This document shows, in pieces, positions 1-5,508 of a stretch of DNA of 15,909 nucleotides; positions within the stretch are counted from its first letter, which is position 1, and each line of letters opens with the position of its first letter. The position numbers were made by a program, and so were the translations under genes. The notes under the pieces were generated by a model. It had not been told where the DNA came from, did not search any database, and worked only from the letters and a program-made list of their open reading frames with translations. Source of the DNA: Acholeplasmataceae bacterium UBA6190. Its GTDB lineage: Bacteria; Bacillota_I; Bacilli_A; Acholeplasmatales; Acholeplasmataceae. Location: assembly GCA_002422045.1 (NCBI GenBank), contig DITG01000073.1, forward strand, positions 1 to 15,909, in the 5' to 3' direction.

Positions 1-50
1 CCTGCCTGTCACGCAGGAGATCGCGGGTTCAAATCCCGTCCGGACCGCCA
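1..50 (+). tRNA. tRNA-Asp (anticodon GTC), 3' part
   Basis: The window opens at the anticodon stem of this tRNA. The anticodon stem is CCTGC/GCAGG around the loop CTGTCAC, which presents GTC for Asp. The T arm has the TTCAAAT loop, and a seven-base acceptor strand, G discriminator and encoded CCA follow. The D arm and 5' acceptor strand lie outside the window. Only 6 nt separate it from the next tRNA, so the two are probably one transcript. Confidence 0.93.
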
Positions 51-56
51 TTATTA

Positions 57-132
57 GGCTCTGTAGCTCAGTCGGTAGAGCAAAGGACTGAAAATCCTTG
101 TGTCGGGAGTTCAATTCTCCCTGGAGCCACCA
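57..132 (+). tRNA. tRNA-Phe (anticodon GAA)
   Basis: A full 76-nt cloverleaf. The acceptor strands are 57-63 and 122-128, with two G-U wobbles at the inner end. The D stem is GCTC/GAGC, the anticodon stem AAGGA/TCCTT at 83-87 and 95-99, the loop CTGAAAA with anticodon GAA at 90-92, and the T stem GGGAG/CTCCC. The discriminator is A and the CCA is encoded. Its 3' half from about base 28 onward, with the following terminator, is repeated twice within the next 2.2 kb. That marks it as a likely integration site. Confidence 0.95.
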
Positions 133-173
133 CCCTTTCTTTCATAAAGCCGTTGGTAGGCTTTTTTTATTTA
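84..173 (+). repeat. Repeat copy A: tRNA-Phe 3' half plus terminator
   Basis: This is the parent copy, inside the intact tRNA-Phe. It matches copy C (2205-2294) over 90 bp with two differences, and copy B from about base 89. The 63-bp core at 89-151 is identical in all three copies. The match begins in the anticodon stem and loop, a common crossover position for tyrosine recombinases that target tRNA genes. Confidence 0.93.
146..168 (+). terminator. Intrinsic terminator of the tRNA-Asp/tRNA-Phe unit
   Basis: A six-base stem AAAGCC/GGCTTT (146-151 with 159-164) has a 7-nt loop and runs directly into T's up to 168. It sits 13 nt after the tRNA-Phe CCA. The same hairpin is carried in both downstream repeat copies. 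Confidence 0.8.
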
Positions 174-228
174 TATAGTGTCAATTGACAAGTGTCCAAA
201 AACAGGATACAAAAAAAGCGATTAGAAC

Positions 229-255
229 TTGCAGAAAATGTCTTTTTGTTATAAA
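229..255 (+). promoter_or_regulatory. Candidate promoter of cassette gene 1
   Basis: TATAAA at 250-255 is preceded by TG one base upstream (extended -10). A TTGCAG lies 15 nt upstream, which is short spacing. If real, the transcript would start near 262 and carry a leader of about 200 nt containing the hairpin at 276-304. Confidence 0.3.
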
Positions 256-275
256 GTGTATATAACTAATGCTTT

Positions 276-304
276 GATGTTGTGCAGGGGAATCGCACAG
301 CATC
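276..304 (+). other. Strong 10-bp hairpin upstream of cassette gene 1
   Basis: The arms 276-285 and 295-304 pair over ten positions with one G-U, around a 9-nt purine-rich loop. No T-run follows, so it is not a standard terminator. It could be a folded 5' leader element or a remnant of element ends. Confidence 0.5.
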
Positions 305-462
305 CATTAATATAAATTTATGAATATGTTCGACAGTGATTGATGCTGATGAAATTAACTTAATCAGTAAGAGTGAGTTTTATATAGCATCATGCACACT
401 TCAGTACTATAGATTCACTATCTTCACCATCTACAATGGATCAAAAAGCGAGGGGAATTAAC

Positions 463-870
463 ATGACTAAGCATTCAAGAGTGACTGTACTGATTTCAAT
501 CACGGGGTTTATACTGACTATCGCGCTGATCAGTTTCATCCTAGGAAGCAACAAAAAGAATCCTGACGATGATTTTGTAAAGGAGCATTTAATGTATCTC
601 GATGAAGGTGCATCTGATATTGATTTTCTAGAAGTTACTTTGTATTTTGGTGATAATGAGGCTTATCTAGAGATCAATTATGACTATAGTTATCAAAACA
701 TCGAGCGAAGAACGAGATACTTGGTTAATCGATATACTGGACAAGTTGTCAATGGCGGATATGAAGACAACTTTCCGGATTTTATGAACAGATTCAACGA
801 TACAAAAACCAATTACAAAAATAAAAAGGTATATAGTATATCGGATATCAATCGACTGTTGAATAAATAA
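463..870 (+). CDS. Small membrane-anchored protein of unknown function (cassette 1)
   Basis: I do not recognise this 135-residue protein. It has a short basic N-terminus, one hydrophobic helix at about residues 8-28, and then a polar, acidic and Tyr/Asn-rich domain that probably lies outside the cell. The helix is not followed by a lipobox, so it looks like an uncleaved anchor. I chose the ATG at 463 because AGGGG at 451-455 is spaced correctly for it; an in-frame ATG at 436 has no such site. It is the only convincing gene between repeat copies A and B and is followed by its own terminator. Its place in an AT-rich tRNA-linked segment suggests horizontally acquired cargo. Coding status is fairly secure, function unknown. 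Confidence 0.7.
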   Translation: MTKHSRVTVLISITGFILTIALISFILGSNKKNPDDDFVKEHLMYLDEGASDIDFLEVTLYFGDNEAYLEINYDYSYQNIERRTRYLVNRYTGQVVNGGYEDNFPDFMNRFNDTKTNYKNKKVYSISDINRLLNK

Positions 871-922
871 ATGAAGTAGTCTAAATTCTGAAATTAAACG
901 CTTACTTGAACTGAATCCTGAG

Positions 923-953
923 AAAGTAGACACTTATGGATGTCTACTTTTTA
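923..953 (+). terminator. Intrinsic terminator after cassette gene 1
   Basis: A perfect ten-base stem, 923-932 with 941-950, has an 8-nt loop and runs into a T-rich stretch. It lies about 50 nt after the stop codon at 870. Confidence 0.85.
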
Positions 954-1047
954 TTTCTATTAAAAATTACATGTGCTTTGTTAAATCAGTAGTTGTATTA
1001 AAATAAATACTCCGTTGTTAATACTAACACTATTACCATTTATAATG

Positions 1048-1137
1048 AAAGATTGAAAATCCTTGTGTCGGGAGTTCAATTCTCCCTGGAGCCACCACCC
1101 TTTCTTTCATAAAGCCGTTGGTAAGCTTTTTCTATTT
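1048..1137 (+). repeat. Repeat copy B: tRNA-Phe 3' half plus weakened terminator
   Basis: Identical to copy A over the core at 1054-1116 (anticodon loop through the start of the terminator stem). Upstream, towards 1048, it has only scattered matches. The terminator has decayed: one stem pair is lost (A at 1124) and the T-run is broken by C at 1132. It has no D arm or 5' acceptor strand, so it cannot make a tRNA. Best read as an internal att-like site between two inserted segments. Confidence 0.92.
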
Positions 1138-1236
1138 TTTAATTTCGAGTGTTCCTCTTAAAAATGTTCCCCAAATGAGACTAATGAGACGAGAATTTGA
1201 GCCTTCAGTGTCTCCAAGATGATCAATAAACTTCAT
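1132..1236 (-). other. Short ORF fragment abutting repeat B
   Basis: A 34-codon reading frame starts with ATG at 1236 (reading MKFIDHLGD) and ends with TAG inside the tail of repeat B. The residues look protein-like, with mixed charge and a hydrophobic stretch ending in a Trp. However, it is short, lacks a clear ribosome binding site, and its start lies in a hairpin. It may be the 5' remnant of a gene cut at the repeat. I do not recognise it. Confidence 0.2.
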
Positions 1237-1259
1237 TTTTTTAAGAGATGAGGTTTTTT
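1228..1259 (+). terminator. Terminator-like hairpin in the second unit
   Basis: The arms 1228-1236 and 1248-1256 pair over nine positions with one U-G, around an 11-nt loop, and T's run to 1259. No intact gene lies between repeat B and this hairpin, so it may mark the end of a deleted transcription unit. Confidence 0.45.
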
Positions 1260-1400
1260 ATGTAGTCTCATTAATGTTTGGTGAAACCCAAAACAATATA
1301 AGTATCCACCATTCATCAAACGAGTTAGAAAAGAAACTTAAAATCAAAATTTGTAGAAACTTATGACAAATTAAGCAAAACAACAACTTATTTGAATAAG

Positions 1401-1429
1401 TTGACAAGATATTTAATAAAACATATAAA
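1401..1429 (+). promoter_or_regulatory. Candidate promoter of the zinc-ribbon gene
   Basis: A consensus TTGACA at 1401-1406 is followed after 17 nt by TATAAA at 1424-1429, about 100 nt upstream of the start codon. A second TATAAT at 1461-1466 lies closer but has no good -35 partner. Confidence 0.5.
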
Positions 1430-1531
1430 AATTAGAAACACATATAGAAAAAAGTTTTAGTATAATGAAGGTAGAATTAGCACCTATGAATATTTGATGT
1501 TTTTAAAACTTTAAATATAAGGAGCATACAC

Positions 1532-1936
1532 ATGAGTAAATATTGTGTGCACTGTGGAGCTGATGTCACAACCATAGAAAACACATGTCCATTTTGCGGT
1601 AATCAACTTCAGGAATCGACAAACAGTAAATATTCATCCCAACTCAACTCCAAAGAAAAAAAACTTGCTATTTCTTCAATTGTTTTAGGTGTCCTAGGCA
1701 TTTATCCTTTATTAGGCCTAGGGGGTATTATTGGTATGATCTTAGCAAAAAAGGGATTAAATGCTAATCCAAAAGTCTATAAAAGACATCTAAAGATTGG
1801 ATTTTGGATTTCATTTTCAGGTTTCATCTTTTGGTTGGGAGCATTTATCGTTACCTTGATTATATTATTAGCACCAATATTTCAGTTTATTTGGGAAATG
1901 ATCATCTTTTATTTACGCTTATTATTTGGTCTTTAA
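1532..1936 (+). CDS. Zinc-ribbon membrane protein, DUF4190-like (cassette 2)
   Basis: A 134-residue protein with an N-terminal zinc ribbon (C5-x2-C8 and C19-x2-C22, each pair followed by Gly). A polar linker leads to a first hydrophobic segment at about 45-68 that is rich in Gly, Leu and Ile, and then to long hydrophobic stretches from about 88 to the C-terminus. The order zinc ribbon then Gly-rich membrane segments ending in an Ala-Lys-Lys-Gly loop is that of DUF4190-type proteins, whose role is not established. AAGGAG at 1520-1525 sets the start. It is the single clear gene between repeat copies B and C and is markedly AT-rich. The architecture is secure; the family name comes from recognising the pattern, not from a search. 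Confidence 0.8.
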   Translation: MSKYCVHCGADVTTIENTCPFCGNQLQESTNSKYSSQLNSKEKKLAISSIVLGVLGIYPLLGLGGIIGMILAKKGLNANPKVYKRHLKIGFWISFSGFIFWLGAFIVTLIILLAPIFQFIWEMIIFYLRLLFGL

Positions 1937-2204
1937 TTAGAGGCCTTCAAAATTACCTACCCATCATTTTTTTTATAAGTTTTGATCAAACTCAAATCAA
2001 ACATACAATAAAGATATTCCAATACACACGGATGATTATGATAACCCATAAAAATCATTAACGCTATCAGTATCCCTATTACTCAATAAAGATGGGGCAT
2101 TTTTTACTGATCGTCACTTGCTTATCAGGCAAAAGGACTAATTATCTAATAACCATGAAACGATATTTCAGTTAAGCCATCTTCTCAATTTTTCGATGAA
2201 GAAT
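1937..2204. other. AT-rich non-coding spacer before repeat C
   Basis: No gene is visible. It contains a TTTGATCAAA palindrome at 1981-1990 and a weak interrupted hairpin around 2031-2060. No convincing terminator follows the zinc-ribbon gene, so the terminator inside repeat C may end its transcript. Confidence 0.4.
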
Positions 2205-2294
2205 AGGACTGAAAATCCTTGTGTCGGGAGTTCAATTCTCCCTGGAGCCACCACCCTTTCTTTCATAAAGCCAGTGGTAGGCTTTTTTTATTTA
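2205..2294 (+). repeat. Repeat copy C: tRNA-Phe 3' half plus terminator
   Basis: Matches copy A over 90 bp, with differences only in the terminator loop (2273 and 2274). The core at 2210-2272 is identical to A and B. The terminator stem AAAGCC/GGCTTT and its seven T's are intact. No further copy is visible downstream. In the usual model this distal copy is the original 3' end of the host tRNA gene. Confidence 0.93.
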
Positions 2295-2559
2295 ATTAAG
2301 TGGTGTTTTGGATGAGAAGTTGAAATCTCACATGGTGGAATATGACGGATTTTAGTTGTTAAGTGATTGATGTGTTCAGATCAATTATTCAAGATTGATG
2401 GAGAATATAGATCATCATTCTGAATACTCAATATAGACAAATGAATCAGAAGTTTATGTATTTTTCACCATCATTGAGAATGACAAATCAGAAGGTATCG
2501 TTAACAGCATATAAGCGTATATATCGGTGCACACATCAAAAACCCAGTAGAACAATAGT
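2295..2559. other. Non-coding stretch after repeat C
   Basis: I see no reading frame of useful length and no RNA gene between repeat C and the promoter of the next gene. The sequence is AT-rich like the cassettes, so an eroded remnant cannot be excluded. Confidence 0.4.
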
Positions 2560-2560
2560 G

Positions 2561-2588
2561 TTAAAATTGATGATAAATGAAGTATAAT
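2561..2588 (+). promoter_or_regulatory. Candidate promoter of the baeRF-like gene
   Basis: A consensus TATAAT at 2583-2588 has a weak TTAAAA 16 nt upstream. The implied leader of about 105 nt contains the hairpin at 2626-2657. Confidence 0.4.
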
Positions 2589-2625
2589 GAAGTCACACAT
2601 AGGAAAAAACCCACTCAAAGCATCA

Positions 2626-2657
2626 GATTGTTGATCACTTTACCAACAATCATTTTT
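2626..2657 (+). terminator. Terminator-like hairpin in the leader of the baeRF-like gene
   Basis: A perfect eight-base stem GATTGTTG/CAACAATC (2626-2633 with 2644-2651) is followed by A and five T's. It lies between the likely promoter and the ribosome binding site of the gene at 2701, so it could act as an attenuator. Confidence 0.5.
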
Positions 2658-2700
2658 GTATTTGAATGACTATGTGAAAAACATTTAAAGGAGAAATGAA

Positions 2701-3849
2701 ATGGAATATAAACTGTACACAGATTTTCCCAATGAAATGCTATTGCAATCGCATGAATTATGCCTCTCGCTATACATGCCAACACATCAAATCTTCCAAG
2801 AGATCAAAAAAGATGTCATCGTATTTAAGAATCTAGTCAAAGAAGTCAAATCCTCACTAGAAATCTCGTATTCGAATCGAGAGATTAAGCCATTGATCTC
2901 ACAGTTACAAAGTATGGAAGATGATCTGGAGTTATGGAATCATTCGAAAAAGGGACTTGCTATATTTGCCACACTGAGTGAAATGATTGTTTATCAAACA
3001 GATGTTGAGTTTGATCCGATTGCGATTGTATCGGACAGTTTCCATATCAAGCCTATGGTCGAATATCACCAAAACATTGAACACTATGTCTTGCTTGCAC
3101 TTGAAGCTGAATCTTTTGCTGTTTACTTAGGCACGCCCTATGAAATTGAGCCCTATGTATTACCGGATGATGCCAAAACAACCTTGCATGAAGTGCTAGG
3201 CACACAACATACAGAACAGTATCAGACGCATGGCGTCTATGGAGGAGCATCTTCACGGTCCACCTTCCATGGTCACGGTGGAAATTCTGATGAAACCGAA
3301 CTTGATCGTCCTAAGTTTTTCAAACACGTGAATCAATACGTCGATGAAGAGGTGAATCAAAAACTCAAGTTGCCGATGATTTTGGTTTCACTGAAAGAAC
3401 ACCACTTTGAATTTAGAAAATCATCCAATAATCCATGGATCATCGAACAGTCCATCGAAGGATCATGGAAAGATTTTTCAGAAGATGCAATCCTGAAAGA
3501 AATACAAAGAATTAATGATCAAAGGTTTACAATGATGCTAGACAAATCTATCGTCAACTATCACAATCAAAAAAACAAAGACAAAAGTTCAGATCAGCTC
3601 ATCATCGTTCTCAAAGCTTTACTTGATTCCAGAGTCGATACATTGCTGATTGAAAAAAACAAGATATTACCCGGGAAAATTGATATGATGAACAAGCAAA
3701 TCATTCAAAGTCCGATCGAGGATCCTCAAACTGATGATTTGCTGGATGACATGGTCCAACATGCTTTCCTTACAGGCACCAAGGTATACATCATCGACAA
3801 AGAGTTGATGCCAACCAATTCTGGAGTCGCCGCGATTTTCAGATACTAA
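2701..3849 (+). CDS. Bacterial eRF1-like (baeRF family) protein
   Basis: This 382-residue protein resembles the bacterial relatives of archaeal and eukaryotic release factor 1 (baeRF families). The hallmarks visible are a KKGLAIFA-type segment near residue 84, the HGHGG motif at 190-194 followed by an acidic linker and a Phe-Phe-x-His-Val helix start, and the C-terminal GVAAIFRY at 375-382 typical of the last domain. There is no GGQ motif; His-Gly-His-Gly-Gly occupies the loop where some family members have a Gly-rich catalytic sequence. Members are proposed to act on stalled or hibernating ribosomes, which is not shown here. AAAGGAG at 2687-2693 sets the start; the overlapping ATG at 2696 is out of frame. 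It has its own promoter and terminator, with tRNA repeats upstream. Family call from remembered motifs. Confidence 0.7.
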   Translation: MEYKLYTDFPNEMLLQSHELCLSLYMPTHQIFQEIKKDVIVFKNLVKEVKSSLEISYSNREIKPLISQLQSMEDDLELWNHSKKGLAIFATLSEMIVYQTDVEFDPIAIVSDSFHIKPMVEYHQNIEHYVLLALEAESFAVYLGTPYEIEPYVLPDDAKTTLHEVLGTQHTEQYQTHGVYGGASSRSTFHGHGGNSDETELDRPKFFKHVNQYVDEEVNQKLKLPMILVSLKEHHFEFRKSSNNPWIIEQSIEGSWKDFSEDAILKEIQRINDQRFTMMLDKSIVNYHNQKNKDKSSDQLIIVLKALLDSRVDTLLIEKNKILPGKIDMMNKQIIQSPIEDPQTDDLLDDMVQHAFLTGTKVYIIDKELMPTNSGVAAIFRY

Positions 3850-3926
3850 GTCTTCTATCTCGAATATCAGAAGAAGACAAGTATTGAGTTTTTTGCTTGA
3901 TATATCACGAATTCGAGTAAGTTTAT

Positions 3927-3948
3927 GGTGTCGTTCATTGACGACACC
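3927..3948 (+). terminator. Terminator hairpin after the baeRF-like gene
   Basis: A perfect eight-base stem GGTGTCGT/ACGACACC has a 6-nt loop. A T-rich but interrupted stretch follows. It lies 77 nt after the stop codon. Confidence 0.6.
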
Positions 3949-4032
3949 TCATTTCATTCATTAGTGGCGTATTTCAATCATTTTACGCACTTATCACACA
4001 ATGCATCGATCTCAAATGAGGCATGAATGGTG

Positions 4033-4041
4033 TGTTATAAT
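4033..4041 (+). promoter_or_regulatory. Extended -10 promoter of the aldo/keto reductase gene
   Basis: TGTTATAAT is a perfect extended -10 element, 54 nt upstream of the start codon. No good -35 box is seen, which extended -10 promoters can tolerate. Confidence 0.5.
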
Positions 4042-4094
4042 GAGGAAACATGGTGATAAAAAAACCATCAGCATCAACGAAGGAGCGTAGACAC

Positions 4095-4942
4095 ATGTCT
4101 GTGATTCATGAATTCTATACATTATCCAATGGGGTTCGTATGCCCAAATTAGGGCTAGGAACCTATCAGTTGAAAGCAGGAGATGAAGCGTATAACAGTG
4201 TGTTGAACGCGCTTCAATTAGGAATCAGACATATAGATTCTGGCATCATTTATCAAAATGAGCAAAGTGTCGGACAAGCCATCAGAGATTCTGGTATTTC
4301 AAGAGGAGACATCTTCATCACTTCCAAAGTACCTCCGCACATCAAGACCTATGAAGGAACCATCCGTATGTTTGAGAAGTCTTTGCAAAACTTAGGGGTC
4401 GAGTATATTGATCTTTACATCATCAATGCGCCGACACCCATGAATGATCTTATGGGTAATTATGATGCTGGCAATATTGAAGTCTATAAAGCACTTGAAT
4501 ACTTGTATAAAGAAGAAAGAGTGGCAGCCATCGGTGTCTCTCAATTTCAGATCAAAGATATCGAAAATATCCTCAAACATCATTCGATTGTTCCTCACGC
4601 TCAACAAATTTCATTTTTTGTCGGGCATACACAAGATGAGCTTGTTGAATATTGCAGAAAGCATCACATTCAGATCCAAGCTTTTTCACCACTTGCCAAA
4701 GGCTATGAGAGAATCATCCGAAGTTGACTGAAATGGCAAAGCTTTATGAAAAAACACCAGCACAACTTGCACTCAGATATGTGATTCAAAAAGGGGGTGC
4801 TCCAATACCAAAGTCGTCAAAAAAAGAGCATCTACTTTTAAATACTCAACTTGATTTTGAAATCAATATTTCTGATATGGATATACTGGATGGCATCGAT
4901 GAAGATCCAAGAGTTTATGATGATCCAATCCTCAAGAAGTAA
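4095..4942 (+). pseudogene. Aldo/keto reductase, frameshifted and lacking the catalytic His
   Basis: An aldo/keto reductase barrel of near-normal length, broken into two frames. The first part starts at 4095 (AAGGAG at 4080-4085; the upstream in-frame ATG at 4050 has no site) and stops at 4727. The second frame continues to 4942 and carries the expected ending, TPAQLALRY and then IPKSS. The break lies at GAGAGA (4707-4712). Removing one GA unit restores one frame reading GYENHPKLTE, which fits the family. Of the catalytic tetrad, Asp48, Tyr53 and Lys78 are present. The His expected in the LxxHxP-type strand is Asn111 (IINAPTP), and the usual Asn-Gln of the cofactor pocket is Gln-Gln. It therefore looks like a decaying or non-catalytic relative. 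A sequencing error could explain the frameshift but not the active-site change. Confidence 0.8.
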
Positions 4943-5023
4943 GAATAAGTAGTGATTGACATAGATCAACGTGACATATTTAAGATATTTGAGGTTCATC
5001 ATCATATAGGTATCCCAAGATTT

Positions 5024-5060
5024 ATTCATTCTATACAGGATGAATTATCCATGTTATAAT
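5024..5060 (+). promoter_or_regulatory. Promoter of the small membrane protein, with inverted repeat
   Basis: TGTTATAAT at 5052-5060 is an extended -10 element, with TATACA 17 nt upstream of the hexamer at 5032-5037. An ATTCAT/ATGAAT inverted repeat (5024-5029 and 5040-5045) brackets the -35 region and could be an operator; this is weak evidence. Confidence 0.45.
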
Positions 5061-5088
5061 CTAAATAAAAGATTCTAACGGGGGAAAT

Positions 5089-5358
5089 ATGAAAAAAACA
5101 ATCATGTTGGTTGCAATGATTTTTAGTCTATTGGCAATGGCAGGTATTACGCTAGCATTGGGTCACATCGGACAACTGCTTTCCTCTTTATTATTTGGAG
5201 GCATCGGATTTGACTTTTACGTCATCGGCGAATTGTTTGCTACAGACATTTTGACAGCAGTATCTGCAGTCGGGGTGCTATTATGGGGATTGGTTCAGAT
5301 CTATGGCATACCGCTTATCATTTTTTTAGTGAGTCTTCAAGGATTAACTTCAAAGTGA
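5089..5358 (+). CDS. Small hydrophobic membrane protein of unknown function
   Basis: This 89-residue protein is almost entirely hydrophobic. A Lys-Lys N-terminus is followed by a helix at about 4-24, a Gly/Leu/Phe-rich middle, and a second helix at about 57-83 ending in a polar tail. It has no lipobox and no charged functional motif. A G-rich site at 5081-5084 precedes the ATG, rather close to it, and a good extended -10 promoter lies upstream. It stops with TGA, which is evidence that this organism does not read TGA as Trp. I do not recognise the family. It lies just upstream of the large surface lipoprotein but appears to be a separate transcript. Confidence 0.65.
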   Translation: MKKTIMLVAMIFSLLAMAGITLALGHIGQLLSSLLFGGIGFDFYVIGELFATDILTAVSAVGVLLWGLVQIYGIPLIIFLVSLQGLTSK

Positions 5359-5383
5359 TTGAAGAGTAAAATCAAAATAAACC

Positions 5384-5412
5384 TTGTCAGATTAAGTCTT
5401 TGGATGTAAGAT
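5384..5412 (+). promoter_or_regulatory. Candidate promoter of the LRR lipoprotein gene
   Basis: TTGTCA at 5384-5389 and TAAGAT at 5407-5412 are 17 nt apart. The implied leader contains the hairpin at 5439-5470. Confidence 0.45.
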
Positions 5413-5438
5413 ACAAGTAAAGAGCCGAATACATGTTT

Positions 5439-5474
5439 GGTGCAACAAGAGCGAATGACTCTATTGCACCTTTT
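5439..5474 (+). terminator. Terminator-like hairpin before the LRR lipoprotein gene
   Basis: The outer stem GGTGCAA/TTGCACC (5439-5445 with 5464-5470) encloses an inner AGAG/CTCT pairing, and TTTT follows. It may end the transcript of the small membrane protein. If the promoter at 5384-5412 is right, it may instead attenuate the lipoprotein gene. Confidence 0.55.
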
Positions 5475-5508
5475 ATGTTCATTCACAATTGAATTGGGAG
5501 GAAAACGT

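Larger units (their letters stand above)
133..2204. mobile_element. Putative tRNA-Phe-integrated accessory stretch (two units)
   Basis: Bounded on the left by the intact tRNA-Phe and on the right by repeat copy C, with copy B in the middle. This gives units of 965 bp (89-1053) and 1156 bp (1054-2209). The units share no similarity apart from the repeats. Each carries one small membrane-protein gene in the tRNA direction and is visibly more AT-rich than the flanking core genes. No integrase, excisionase, replication or conjugation gene is present. It may be two reduced integrative elements, or cargo mobilised in trans. The repeats are certain; mobility is inference. Confidence 0.5.

Noticed and set aside
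436..462. In-frame upstream ATG extending cassette gene 1
   Set aside because: No ribosome binding site precedes it, whereas ATG 463 has a well spaced AGGGG; the extension is also polar, before a membrane helix.
890..1008. Open frame with a protein-like start EIKRLLELNPEKVD
   Set aside because: No start codon, the terminator hairpin at 923-953 lies inside it, and the rest of the frame is hydrophobic AT-rich noise; at most a tiny remnant.
1054..1103. Second functional tRNA-Phe at repeat B (and likewise at repeat C)
   Set aside because: Both copies lack the D arm and 5' acceptor strand, so no cloverleaf can form.
1274..1366. 30-codon plus-strand frame starting MFGETQNN
   Set aside because: No ribosome binding site at the right distance and no recognisable content.
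3053..3256. Minus-strand frame opposite the baeRF-like gene, and similar opposite-strand frames elsewhere
   Set aside because: They lie wholly within strongly supported plus-strand genes, lack ribosome binding sites and show no motifs.
4956..4969. TTGAC-N4-ATCAA as an FNR/CRP-like site
   Set aside because: Imperfect match, no clear promoter at the right distance and no such regulator in view.
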